Assembly (NCBI RefSeq): GCF_003583935.1
Contig: NZ_QYRN01000007.1
Location: 62,001-126,000, forward strand
Reading direction: 5' to 3'
Source of the DNA: Aureimonas flava
GTDB lineage: Bacteria > Pseudomonadota > Alphaproteobacteria > Rhizobiales > Rhizobiaceae
DNA length: 64,000 bases
Part shown: positions 8,312 through 16,605 of the stretch, piece after piece
How the letters are laid out: the number at the start of each line of letters is the position of its first letter
Position numbering within the stretch: position 1 is the stretch's first letter
Position numbers and translations under genes: made by a program
The notes under the pieces: model-generated
Seen by the model: the letters and a program-made list of their open reading frames with translations, nothing else
Databases searched by the model: none
Told to the model about the DNA's origin: nothing

Positions 8312-8500
8312 ATGAGCATCGCCATGTTCGACCGCCTGCGCACCGCCTATCGGAGCCGCGACGGCACCCGCCGCCGTTCCGCCCCCGTCCGACGCCCGCG
8401 AAACGATCCGCTCGCCCCCGCGCGCGGACTGATGGTGGGCTTCGTGCTGTCGCTGCTGCTCTGGGCCCTGATCGTGCTCGGCCTGGTGTGGCTGGCCTAA
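8312..8500 (+). CDS. small single-pass membrane protein, 62 aa
   Basis: A short gene 25 bases after the adaptor stop, with GGAG upstream of its ATG. The first 38 residues are basic (RLRTAYRSRDGTRRRSAPVRRPRNDP) and the last 24 are a hydrophobic helix (LMVGFVLSLLLWALIVLGLVWLA), so it should be a cytoplasmic-facing tail with a C-terminal membrane anchor. It lies on the same strand and probably in the same transcript as the secretion genes, so it may be an accessory subunit of the exporter. I do not recognise a family. It could be a chance frame, but the codon bias, ribosome-binding site and membrane-anchor design argue for a real gene. Confidence 0.65.
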   Translation: MSIAMFDRLRTAYRSRDGTRRRSAPVRRPRNDPLAPARGLMVGFVLSLLLWALIVLGLVWLA

Positions 8501-8601
8501 GGATCGACCGGGCTCCCGCCACCTCGCATCCCGCCGACGCCATGCCGTCGGAACGCCTTCGCCGGACCGACCACCCGCCGGGCGACGCGCTGCGACGGGC
8601 G

Positions 8602-9624
8602 TCAGGCCCCCACCCGCCTCGGAGCGCCCGAGGCATCCGACGAGGCCAGGATCGCCTCGATCAGCGCATGGACCTTGAGCGCCTCCCGGCCGGACACACG
8701 CGGAGCGCGCCCTTGCGCCACGGCATCCAGGAAGTCGGCCAGCACGCGCTGGTGGTGGAGGCTGGAAAACGCCATCGGATCGGCGCCCGTGCCGTTGCCC
8801 GCCGCCCCGTCCTCCGTCCGCCAGGCGCGCCCGTCCGCCAGAACCACGTCCGCACCGGACGAATCGATCCGCAGCGACCCGTGCGTGCCGAACAGCTCGA
8901 TCGCGTCCGGGAAACCGGGATAGGCGGCGGTGGTGGCGCTGACGGCGCCGAGCGCCCCGTCGGCGAAGCGCATCGCCGCGTGGGCGACGTCCTCCGTCTC
9001 CATCCGGTGCGCGCGGCTCGTGGTGGCATAGCCCGTCACCTCGTCCGGCAGGCCTGCCAGGGCGATCATGGCGTCGAGCGTGTGGATGCCTTGTGTGAGC
9101 AGGACGCCGCCGCCGTCTCGCGCGCGGGTGCCGCGTCCCGCCTCGTCGTAGTAGCTTTGCGGGCGCCAGTTGCTGAGGCGCGCCGACACGCTGACGACCG
9201 CGCCGAGCGTCCCCTCTCCGACGAGGCGCACGCCCTCCTCGATCGAGGCGCGGAAGCGGTTCTGAAGCACCACGCCGAGCCGCACGCCCGCTTCGTCGGC
9301 GGCCTCGACCAGCGCGCGGGCGCGGTCGAGGTCGATCTCGAGCGGCTTCTCCAGGAGCACGTGCTTGCCGGCCGCCGCGGCGCGCCGGACGAGGTCGAGA
9401 TGCGTCGAGGGCGGGGTCAGCACGAGCACGGCGGCCACCGACGGATCATCGAGGACGTCGTCCAGCCGTTCGGCCGCCGGAAGCCCGTGCGCCCGCGCGA
9501 AGGCGGCGCGTCGCTCCGGCGACGGGCTGAACGCGGCGGCGACCTCCGCCCGGTCCCCGAGCGCCCGGAGCGCGGCGACGTGGGGGGCGGCGGCCATGCC
9601 GAGACCGATGATGGCGATCCGCAT
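8602..9624 (-). CDS. Gfo/Idh/MocA-family NAD(P)-dependent oxidoreductase
   Basis: The start is the ATG with GGAGGA upstream, giving 340 aa beginning MRIAIIGLGMAAAPHVAALRAL, a Rossmann nucleotide-binding motif. The conserved EKPLEIDLDRARALVEAADEAG segment with the catalytic-site EKP is present, followed by the C-terminal alpha/beta domain (GVLLTQGIHTLDAMIAL, GTHGSLRID). Members oxidise or reduce sugars and sugar acids. The gene is divergent from uxaC, with the regulatory region shared. It may therefore act on a uronate or ketouronate, possibly as the reductase that follows the isomerase, since no uxaB/uxuB is visible here. The substrate is not deducible from sequence alone. Confidence 0.9.
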   Translation of the reverse strand: MRIAIIGLGMAAAPHVAALRALGDRAEVAAAFSPSPERRAAFARAHGLPAAERLDDVLDDPSVAAVLVLTPPSTHLDLVRRAAAAGKHVLLEKPLEIDLDRARALVEAADEAGVRLGVVLQNRFRASIEEGVRLVGEGTLGAVVSVSARLSNWRPQSYYDEAGRGTRARDGGGVLLTQGIHTLDAMIALAGLPDEVTGYATTSRAHRMETEDVAHAAMRFADGALGAVSATTAAYPGFPDAIELFGTHGSLRIDSSGADVVLADGRAWRTEDGAAGNGTGADPMAFSSLHHQRVLADFLDAVAQGRAPRVSGREALKVHALIEAILASSDASGAPRRVGA

Positions 9625-9682
9625 CTGGAATCCTCCGGACGAGCGTGACGGAAAGGGGCGAGGGGCGCGACCGGCGCGACCC

Positions 9683-9746
9683 ACAAAATTCATAGCATGA
9701 CTTCAGAATTTGTATGTTGACATGATTTCTCGCTTGTCGCTACCGT
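9683..9746 (+). promoter_or_regulatory. promoter and candidate operators between the oxidoreductase and uxaC
   Basis: TTGACA (9718-9723), 17 bases, then TACCGT (9741-9746) form a plausible sigma-70 promoter for uxaC. The -35 box lies inside the palindrome ATGT-tg-ACAT (9714-9723). A longer inverted repeat, ACAAAATTC (9683-9691) with GAATTTGT (9706-9713), lies just upstream. The FadR-type regulator encoded in the cluster is the natural candidate to bind here. The site is AT-rich against a GC-rich background. Confidence 0.55.
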
Positions 9747-9775
9747 TCGCGTGCCTTGGGAGGGGCCGCACGCAG

Positions 9776-11182
9776 ATGGCATTCGTCGACCCGAACTACC
9801 TGTTTCCGGCCGATCCGAGCGTGCGCACCGTGGCGCGCGAACTCTACGACGCGGTGGGCGGTCTGCCGATCATCAGCCCCCACGGGCACACGGATCCGCG
9901 CTGGTACGCGGAGAACGCGCCGTTTCCCGATCCGGCGCAACTCCTGATCGTTCCCGACCACTACATCTTTCGGATGCTGTTCAGCCAGGGCCATCGGCTG
10001 GAGGATTTCGGCGTGCCGACGCTGGACGGGACACCGGTCGAGACCGACGGGCGGCGGATCTGGCGGCGCTTCGCAAAGTCGTATTATCTCTTCCGTGGAA
10101 CGCCGACCCGCGCCTGGCTGGACTACACGCTCCAGACCCTGTTCGGCCTCGCGGAGCCGCTCACCCCGGACAACGCCGACGGGCAGTACGACCGGATCGC
10201 CGAATGCCTGGCCAGCGAGGCGTTCCGGCCGCGCGCGCTCTACGAGCGGTTCAACATCGAGGCGATCGCCACCACCGACGGCGCGCTGGACGACCTCGGC
10301 TCGCACGAGGCGATCCGGGCGAGCGGCTGGCGCGGCCGCGTGCTGCCGACCTACCGCCCGGACGCGGTGGTGGACCCGGACTTCGAGGGCTTTGCGGAGA
10401 ATCTCGACCGGCTCGGCGAGGTGGCGGGGACCGACACGGGCACCTGGAGCGGCTATCTCGAGGCGCACCGGCGCCGTCGCGCGGCGTTCCGCGCGCTCGG
10501 GGCCACGGCGACCGACCACGGCCACCCCACCGCCGACACCGCCAATCTCGGTGCCGCCGAGGCGTCGCGGCTGTTCGACCGGGTCCGCGCGGGGCGTGCC
10601 GAGCCCGGCGAGCGAGCCCTGTTCCGCGCCCAGATGCTGACCGAGATGGCCCGCATGAGCGCCGAGGACGGGATGGTGATGCAGATCCATCCGGGCTCCC
10701 TGCGCAACCATTCGGCGCCCATGTTCGCCCGCTTCGGCCGGGACAAGGGCTTCGACATCCCGACCCGCACCGACTACGTGCGTGCCCTCCAGCCGCTGCT
10801 CGACGCGGTGGGCACCGACCCCGCCGCCACCGTGGTCGTGTTCACCCTGGACGAGACGAGCTACGCCCGCGAGCTGGCGCCGCTGGCCGGCGTCTATCCG
10901 GCGCTGCGGCTCGGGCCGGCCTGGTGGTTCCACGACAGCCCGGAGGGCATGCGACGCTTCCGCGAGGCGACCACGGAGACCGCCGGCTTCTACAACACGG
11001 TGGGCTTCAACGACGACACGCGCGCCTTTCCCTCCATCCCCGCCCGACACGACGTGGCGCGGCGGGTGGACTGCACCTTTCTGGCGCGGCTCGTCACCGA
11101 GCACCGCCTGCGCGAGGACGAGGCGCACGAGCTCGCTCACGACCTCGCCTACGGCCTCGCCAAGAAGGCCTACCGACTGTGA
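9776..11182 (+). CDS. uxaC: glucuronate/galacturonate isomerase
   Basis: UxaC converts D-glucuronate to D-fructuronate and D-galacturonate to D-tagaturonate in the cytosol. The start is the ATG after GGGAGGGG. The protein (468 aa, normal for the family) begins MAFVDPNYLFPADPSVRTVAREL and has the amidohydrolase-fold metal motif SPHGHTDPRWYAENAPF, DHYIFRMLFSQG, the internal MQIHPGSLRNHS, and FNDDTRAFPSIPARHDVARRVDC near the end. It opens the plus-strand uronate operon; the TRAP binding-protein gene follows after 47 bases. Confidence 0.95.
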   Translation: MAFVDPNYLFPADPSVRTVARELYDAVGGLPIISPHGHTDPRWYAENAPFPDPAQLLIVPDHYIFRMLFSQGHRLEDFGVPTLDGTPVETDGRRIWRRFAKSYYLFRGTPTRAWLDYTLQTLFGLAEPLTPDNADGQYDRIAECLASEAFRPRALYERFNIEAIATTDGALDDLGSHEAIRASGWRGRVLPTYRPDAVVDPDFEGFAENLDRLGEVAGTDTGTWSGYLEAHRRRRAAFRALGATATDHGHPTADTANLGAAEASRLFDRVRAGRAEPGERALFRAQMLTEMARMSAEDGMVMQIHPGSLRNHSAPMFARFGRDKGFDIPTRTDYVRALQPLLDAVGTDPAATVVVFTLDETSYARELAPLAGVYPALRLGPAWWFHDSPEGMRRFREATTETAGFYNTVGFNDDTRAFPSIPARHDVARRVDCTFLARLVTEHRLREDEAHELAHDLAYGLAKKAYRL

Positions 11183-11229
11183 TCGGCCAAAACGGGGCGC
11201 CAAGCCCGGAACACCGGAGGAACCACCAC

Positions 11230-12204
11230 ATGCGCATGATGAGACTTCTGGCGGGTGTCGCGCTCGCCTCGCTCATGGGCGTCGGCGCGGCCGGCGCGCA
11301 GACCGTGCTCCGCTCGTCCGACACCCACCCGGACGGCTACCCGACGGTGGAGGGCGTCAAGTATTTCGGCGAGCTCGTGAAGGAGCGCACGGACGGGCGC
11401 TACGAGGTGGAGGTGTACCATTCCGCCCAGCTCGGCGAGGAGAAGGACACGATCGAGCAGGTGCGCTCGGGCGTGATCCAGCTCAACCGCGTCTCCATGG
11501 CGCCCTTCAACGGCACGGTGAAGGAGACCATCGTCCCGGCGCTTCCCTACGTGTTCCGCGACGAGGAGCACATGCACAAGGTGATGGACGGCCCGGTCGG
11601 CGACCAGATCAAGGCCGCGTTCGAGCCGGTGGGCCTCGTGGTGCTGGCCTTCTACGACGCGGGCTCGCGCTCCTTCTACAACTCCAAGAAGCCGATCCGC
11701 ACGGTGGCCGACATGGCCGGCCTGAAGTTCCGCGTGATCCAGTCCGACATCTTCGTCGACATGACGGCCGCGCTCGGCGCGAACGCGACGCCCATGCCCT
11801 ACGGCGAGGTGTATTCCTCGATCGAGACTGGCGTCATCGACGGCGCCGAGAACAACTATCCGAGCTACGACACCGCCCGCCACGTCGAGGTCGCCAAGTA
11901 CTACTCGCTGGACCAGCACACGATCCTCCCGGAGGTCTTCGTGATGAACAAGGCGGCCTTCGACGCGATGACGCCCGAGGACCAGGAGATCTTCCGCAAG
12001 GCGGGCGCCGACAGCGTCGGGCGTCAGCGCGAGCTGTGGACCGAGATGACCGAGAACTCGCGCAAGAAGGTCGAGGAGGCGGGCGCCCAGATCAACGACG
12101 TCGACAAGCAGGGCTTCATCGACGCCATGAAGCCCGTCTACGACAAGCACGTCACCGACGACGTGCTGCGCAAGCTCGTCGAGGACGTGCGCGCGACGCA
12201 GTAG
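11230..12204 (+). CDS. TRAP transporter solute-binding protein (DctP family), probable uronate binder
   Basis: A 324-aa periplasmic binding protein with a clear Sec signal peptide (MRMMRLLAGVALASLMGVGAAGA, cleaved before QTVLRSSD). DctP family features are LKFRVIQSDIFVDMTAALGANATPMPYGEVYSSIETGVIDGAENNYPSY, with the Arg of FRV that usually contacts the substrate carboxylate. The DctQ and DctM genes follow. Placed between uxaC and kduID, it most likely captures galacturonate, glucuronate or an unsaturated oligogalacturonide product. GGAGG precedes the start. Confidence 0.93.
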   Translation: MRMMRLLAGVALASLMGVGAAGAQTVLRSSDTHPDGYPTVEGVKYFGELVKERTDGRYEVEVYHSAQLGEEKDTIEQVRSGVIQLNRVSMAPFNGTVKETIVPALPYVFRDEEHMHKVMDGPVGDQIKAAFEPVGLVVLAFYDAGSRSFYNSKKPIRTVADMAGLKFRVIQSDIFVDMTAALGANATPMPYGEVYSSIETGVIDGAENNYPSYDTARHVEVAKYYSLDQHTILPEVFVMNKAAFDAMTPEDQEIFRKAGADSVGRQRELWTEMTENSRKKVEEAGAQINDVDKQGFIDAMKPVYDKHVTDDVLRKLVEDVRATQ

Positions 12205-12218
12205 GGGCGCCCCGCGAT

Positions 12219-12243
12219 CCCCGGCGGCGGACCGCCGCCGGGG
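12219..12243 (+). promoter_or_regulatory. intercistronic GC hairpin between dctP and dctQ genes
   Basis: CCCCGGCGGCGG (12219-12230) and CCGCCGCCGGGG (12232-12243) form a near-perfect hairpin in the 124-base gap after the binding-protein gene. There is no T-run after it. Such hairpins often stabilise the upstream message or partly terminate transcription, which would give more binding protein than membrane subunits. Confidence 0.6.
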
Positions 12244-12328
12244 CCTTCCTCCCCACCCGGTCTCGCGGGCGGCCACGCGCCGCCCCGCCGCGCCCGGTGG
12301 CCGCTCCCGATCCGCAACGGATGATCCG

Positions 12329-12916
12329 ATGTCCGCACAGCCAAGCCCCGGCGTCCCGCTCCTGACCCGCTTCAACCTCGCCGCCCTCTATCTCGCAGGG
12401 GGCGGGCTCGTCCTGATGACGGGCATCGTCGGCTGGCAGGTCTTCTGCCGCTACGTGCTCAACGATTCGCCGAGCTGGACCGAGCCGGGCGCCGTGATGC
12501 TGATGAGCTGGTTCATCTTCCTCGGCGCGGCGGTGGGCGTTCGCGAGAACAACCATCTCGGCTTCGACGTGCTGCTCTACGTCGTGCCGCCCGGCGCCAA
12601 GAAGTGGCTGCGGATGATCTCGGACGTGGCGATCCTCGTGTTCGGGGCGGGCATGGTCTGGTTCGGCGCGGGGCTCGTGAAGCTGACCTGGAACACCACG
12701 CTTCCCGCGCTCGGCCTGTCGGGCGCCTGGGACTACTTCCCGATCGTCGGGGGCGGCGTGCTGATCTGCCTGTTCGCGCTGGAGCGCATCGTTCTTCGCC
12801 TTGGCGGGGCGCCGGTGGACGAGACGATCGACGACGTGCCGGCCGAGGTGGCGGTGGAACTCGGGAGCGTCGCCGACGTGCGCAGGGACGCCGCCGATCT
12901 GGCGCGAAAGGGCTGA
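12329..12916 (+). CDS. TRAP transporter small permease subunit (DctQ family)
   Basis: A 195-aa protein with four predicted membrane helices (about 20-42, 55-75, 92-112 and 138-158). The DctQ landmarks are VGWQVFCRYVLNDSPSWTEPGAVMLMSWFIFLGAAVGVRENNHLGFDVL, the F/YVLNxxxxWxxE motif and the AVGVRExxHxGxD motif. It pairs with the DctM subunit and the DctP binding protein to import a sugar acid using an ion gradient. The C-terminal 35 residues are acidic and hydrophilic. The large-subunit gene starts six bases after its stop codon. Confidence 0.93.
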   Translation: MSAQPSPGVPLLTRFNLAALYLAGGGLVLMTGIVGWQVFCRYVLNDSPSWTEPGAVMLMSWFIFLGAAVGVRENNHLGFDVLLYVVPPGAKKWLRMISDVAILVFGAGMVWFGAGLVKLTWNTTLPALGLSGAWDYFPIVGGGVLICLFALERIVLRLGGAPVDETIDDVPAEVAVELGSVADVRRDAADLARKG

Positions 12917-12921
12917 CCGCA

Positions 12922-14202
12922 ATGGAACTGACGATCCTGTTCGGCACCTTCGCCGCGCTCATGCTGATCGGCACGCCGATCGCCTTCTGCCTCGGCATCT
13001 CGAGCCTTGCGACGGTCGCCTACATGGGCCTGCCGCCGCTGGTCGTGTTCCAGCGGCTGAACTCGGGCATGAGCGTCTTCTCGATGCTCGCGATCCCCTT
13101 CTTCATCTATGCCGGCGACCTCATGGTGCGCGGCGGCATCGCCGGGCGCATCGTCGCCTTCGCGGCCGCCGTGATCGGCCACGTGCGCGGCGGCCTCGGC
13201 CAGGTCAACATCCTGACCTCGACGCTGTTCGGCGGCATCTCGGGCTCGGCGGTGGCCGAGGCCGCGGCCGTCGGCGGCATCATGATCCCGCAGATGAAGG
13301 CGCGCGGCTACGGCGCGGACTACGCCGTCAACGTCACCTCGATGGCGGCGCTGATCGCGCTGCTGCTGCCACCCTCGCACAACATGATCATCTATTCGAT
13401 CTCGGCGGGCGGGCGCATCTCGATCGCCGACCTCTTCACCGCCGGCATCATCCCGGGCCTGCTGCTCGCCCTGGCGCTGATGACCACGGCCTACATCGTG
13501 GCGCGCAGGCGCGGCTATCCGACCGAGCCGTTCCAGGGCTTCCTGGTGATCGGCCACCTCCTGGCGGCCGCGATCCCCGGCCTCCTTCTCATCGCCATCA
13601 TCTTCGGCGGCGTGCGCTCCGGCATCTTCACGGCGACCGAGAGCTCCTGCATCGCGGTCCTCTACGCGCTGCTCGTCACCGTCTTCGTCTATCGGCAGCT
13701 CACCTGGGCCGACTTCGTCCACGCCACGATGGGCGCCGTGCGCACCACCGCCATGGTGCTCCTGATCATCGGCACCGCCGCCGCCTTCTCCTGGCTGATG
13801 GCGTTCCTGCGCGTTCCCGCCACGCTGGTGATGTGGATGCAGTCGCTGTCCGACAACCCGATCATGATCCTGCTTCTCCTCAACGTCCTGATGCTGCTGC
13901 TCGGCACGTTCATGGACATGGGGCCGACGATCATCATCACCACGCCGATCTTCCTGCCGATCGCCACCGCCTACGGCATCGACCCGGTGCATTTCGGGGT
14001 GATCATGATCCTGAACTACGGGATCGGGCTGAACACGCCGCCGGTCGGCGGGGTGCAGTTCGTGGCGTGCGCCGTGGGCCGGATCAGCGTATGGGAGGCG
14101 ATGCGCTCCGTCTGGCCGTTCTACGGGGCGGGCGTCGTGGTGCTGCTCCTGGTGACCTACATTCCCGCCCTGTCGCTGTGGCTGCCGGCCGTGTTCCGAT
14201 AG
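12922..14202 (+). CDS. TRAP transporter large permease subunit (DctM family)
   Basis: A 426-aa, highly hydrophobic protein with about 12 membrane segments. It has the DctM signatures LTSTLFGGISGSAVAEAAAVGGIMIPQMKARGY, ALIALLLPPSHNMIIYS and NYGIGLNTPPVGGVQFVACAVGRI. It is the ion-coupled channel-forming subunit of the uronate TRAP system. Starting a few bases after the small-permease stop and ending 12 bases before the GntR regulator, it is inside a tight operon. No oddities seen. Confidence 0.95.
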   Translation: MELTILFGTFAALMLIGTPIAFCLGISSLATVAYMGLPPLVVFQRLNSGMSVFSMLAIPFFIYAGDLMVRGGIAGRIVAFAAAVIGHVRGGLGQVNILTSTLFGGISGSAVAEAAAVGGIMIPQMKARGYGADYAVNVTSMAALIALLLPPSHNMIIYSISAGGRISIADLFTAGIIPGLLLALALMTTAYIVARRRGYPTEPFQGFLVIGHLLAAAIPGLLLIAIIFGGVRSGIFTATESSCIAVLYALLVTVFVYRQLTWADFVHATMGAVRTTAMVLLIIGTAAAFSWLMAFLRVPATLVMWMQSLSDNPIMILLLLNVLMLLLGTFMDMGPTIIITTPIFLPIATAYGIDPVHFGVIMILNYGIGLNTPPVGGVQFVACAVGRISVWEAMRSVWPFYGAGVVVLLLVTYIPALSLWLPAVFR

Positions 14203-14214
14203 GGGGTTCTTTCG

Positions 14215-15009
14215 ATGTCCGAAACGTCCGGGGAGATGCGGATCGAACGCAAGGCGAAGCTGTCCGAGACCGTCGTCCAGGCGCTGCGCGCGCAGATCAT
14301 CGCGGGCGACTTCCCCGTCGGCGAGAAGCTGCCGACCGAGACGCGCATGTCGGAGCTCTTCGGGGTCAGCCGCACGGTGGTGCGCGAGGCGGTCGCGATC
14401 CTCTCGGCCGACGGGCTGGTGGAGCCCCGGCACGGCGCCGGCGTCTTCGTGCGGATGAACCCGCAGCGCAAGATCGCCTCGATCGCCGCCGACGTCGGCG
14501 ATCGCATCAGCCAGGCGATCAACGTCCTGGAGGTGCGCATGGGCATCGAGATCGAGAGCGCGGGCCTGGCCGCCGAACGCCGCAACCCCTCGCAGGAGGC
14601 GCGGATCCAGGAGGCCTTCTTCGAGTTCGACCGGCTGCTGCATCGCGGCGAGCAGACCGGCAAGGCCGACTTCGCCTTCCACCGCGAGATCGCGGCCGCC
14701 ACCAACAATCCGTTCTACGTCGACATCCTGGACGCCCTGGGCGACCGGACCATTCCCTGCGACCGCACCTCGCCCTGGTATTCGGTGGAGGTGCTCTCGC
14801 CCCAGTACCTGATGGGGCTGCAGCGCGAGCACCTGGCCGTGCTCCAGGCGATCTCGGCGCGCGATCCGCAGGGCGCGCGCGACGCGATGCGCCGACACCT
14901 CTTCGCCGCCCAGCAGCGCTACCGGCGCCGGCTGACCTGCCAGCAGGAATCCTACGCGGCCGCCACCGACGCCCGCCTTCCTTCCGATACCTTACCAGGA
15001 CCGTCATGA
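14215..15009 (+). CDS. FadR-subfamily GntR transcriptional regulator of uronate genes
   Basis: A 264-aa regulator. The N-terminal winged helix reads LSETVVQALRAQIIAGDFPVGEKLPTETRMSELFGVSRTVVREAVAILSADGLVEPRHGAGVFV, the classical GntR domain. The C-terminal all-helical FCD domain (about 90-235) carries FHREIAAATNNPFYVDIL and HLAVLQAISARDPQGARDAMRRHL, with His/Asp residues typical of metal- and acid-binding FCD sensors. It probably represses the uronate operon until a ketouronate or KDG-like ligand binds, acting at the palindromes upstream of uxaC. Its TGA stop overlaps the kduI start (ATGA). Confidence 0.93.
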   Translation: MSETSGEMRIERKAKLSETVVQALRAQIIAGDFPVGEKLPTETRMSELFGVSRTVVREAVAILSADGLVEPRHGAGVFVRMNPQRKIASIAADVGDRISQAINVLEVRMGIEIESAGLAAERRNPSQEARIQEAFFEFDRLLHRGEQTGKADFAFHREIAAATNNPFYVDILDALGDRTIPCDRTSPWYSVEVLSPQYLMGLQREHLAVLQAISARDPQGARDAMRRHLFAAQQRYRRRLTCQQESYAAATDARLPSDTLPGPS

Positions 15010-15842
15010 CGATCGACCACGAGACACGTTTCGCCGTCCATCCCGCCGCCGCCGCCGCCATGGACACCGAGGAACTGCGGCGCCACTTCCTGATCCAGGA
15101 CCTGTTCCATCCGGGCCGCATCCGCCTGTGCTACACGCACTACGACCGGATGATCGTCGGCGGCGCGGTGCCGACCGCCGAGGAGCTCGCGCTGGAGGCG
15201 ATCCGGCCGAACGGCACGCCGAGCTTCCTGGAGCGGCGCGAGCTGGTGCTGGTCCATGTGGGCGGCGGCACCGGGCAGGTGCGCGTCGGCGCCGAGACCC
15301 ATGCGCTCGAGGCGCGCGACATGCTCTATGTGGGCCTGGGTCAGGAGGTCGCGCTGCGCTCGCTCGACGCGGCGGACCCGGCGCGGTTCTACCTCCTGTC
15401 GGCGCCCGCCCACAAGCCGCTGCCGACGCGGCCGATCCCGCACGCGGCCGCCAAGCGGCTCGATCTCGGATCGCGTGCCACCGCCAACGAGCGCTCGATC
15501 TTCCAGTACACGACGACGATCGAGACCTGCCAGATCGTGGTGGGCCTCACGCGGCTCGCCGAGGGCTCGGTCTGGAACACGATGCCGGCCCACGTGCACG
15601 ACCGGCGCATGGAGGCCTACCTGTATTTCGAACTCGCCGAGGAGGCGCGCGTCTTCCACCTGATGGGCGAGCCGGCGCAGACGCGCCACATCGTGATGGC
15701 CGAGGGGGAGGCGGTCGTCTCGCCCCCCTGGTCGATCCATTCGGGCTGCGGCACCTCGGCCTATTCCTTCGTCTGGGCGATGGCCGGCGACAACGTGGAC
15801 TACACCGACATGGACCCGGCGCCGCTCAAGGACATGCGCTGA
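15006..15842 (+). CDS. kduI: 5-dehydro-4-deoxy-D-glucuronate isomerase
   Basis: KduI isomerises 4-deoxy-L-threo-5-hexosulose uronate (DKI, from pectin or hyaluronan lyase products) to 2,5-diketo-3-deoxygluconate. The 278-aa double cupin matches the family length and has RFYLLSAPAHKPLPTRPIP, RSIFQYTTTIETCQIVVGLTRLAEGSVWNTMPAHVHDRRMEAYLYFEL (zinc ligands HxH and E) and SPPWSIHSGCGTSAYSFVWAMAGDN. It overlaps the regulator stop upstream and the kduD start downstream (TGATG). Confidence 0.97.
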   Translation: MTIDHETRFAVHPAAAAAMDTEELRRHFLIQDLFHPGRIRLCYTHYDRMIVGGAVPTAEELALEAIRPNGTPSFLERRELVLVHVGGGTGQVRVGAETHALEARDMLYVGLGQEVALRSLDAADPARFYLLSAPAHKPLPTRPIPHAAAKRLDLGSRATANERSIFQYTTTIETCQIVVGLTRLAEGSVWNTMPAHVHDRRMEAYLYFELAEEARVFHLMGEPAQTRHIVMAEGEAVVSPPWSIHSGCGTSAYSFVWAMAGDNVDYTDMDPAPLKDMR

Positions 15843-16600
15843 TGAGCCCCGACCCGTTCAGCCTGCAGGGCCGGCGCATCGCGGTGACCGGCGCCAACAC
15901 CGGCATCGGGCAGGGAATCGCCATCGCCGTCGCCGAGGCCGGCGGCGCCGTGGTCGGCATCGGCCGATCCGCCATGGACGAGACGGCCGCGCGCGTGGAG
16001 GCGGCCGGCGGCGCGTTCACGCCCTGCCTCGTCGACCTGTCGGATATCGCGGCCGGCACGGGGGCGCTGGAGAGGATCGCCGCGGACGCTCCGCTCGACG
16101 GTCTCGTCAACAATGCCGGCATCATCCGGCGCGCGGACTCGATCGACTTCTCCGAAGCCGACTGGGACGCCGTCATGGACGTCAACCTCAAGTCGGTCTT
16201 CTTCCTGTCGCAGGCCTTCGCGCGCAGCTGCCTGTCCGCCGGGCGGCCGGGACGGATCGTCAACATCGCCTCGCTCCTGTCGTTCCAGGGCGGCATCCGC
16301 GTGCCGGCCTACACCGCCGCCAAGCACGGCGTCGCGGGCGTCACCAGGATCCTCGCCAACGAATGGGCGGCGCGTGGCATCAACGTCAACGCCATCGCGC
16401 CGGGCTACATCGAGACCAACAACACGGTGGCGCTTCGCGCCGACCCCGACCGGTCTCGCGCGATCCTCGAGCGCATCCCGGCCGGGCGGTGGGGCGTCGC
16501 CGAGGATATCGGCGCGGCCACGGTGTTCCTGCTCGCCGAGGCCTCGCGCTACGTCCACGGGACGGTCCTGCCGGTCGACGGCGGCTGGCTGGCGAGGTGA
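15842..16600 (+). CDS. kduD: 2-dehydro-3-deoxy-D-gluconate 5-dehydrogenase
   Basis: KduD is a short-chain dehydrogenase that reduces 2,5-diketo-3-deoxygluconate to 2-keto-3-deoxygluconate with NAD(P)H. The 252-aa protein has TGANTGIGQGIA (cofactor glycine motif), NNAGIIRR, the catalytic Ser in NIASLLSFQGG and YTAAK for the Tyr/Lys pair. IIRRAD and GYIETNNTVALRADPDR are typical of KduD within the SDR family. It is coupled by a one-base overlap to kduI, and the cupin gene follows within five bases. Confidence 0.94.
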   Translation: MSPDPFSLQGRRIAVTGANTGIGQGIAIAVAEAGGAVVGIGRSAMDETAARVEAAGGAFTPCLVDLSDIAAGTGALERIAADAPLDGLVNNAGIIRRADSIDFSEADWDAVMDVNLKSVFFLSQAFARSCLSAGRPGRIVNIASLLSFQGGIRVPAYTAAKHGVAGVTRILANEWAARGINVNAIAPGYIETNNTVALRADPDRSRAILERIPAGRWGVAEDIGAATVFLLAEASRYVHGTVLPVDGGWLAR

Positions 16601-16605
16601 CGTCG

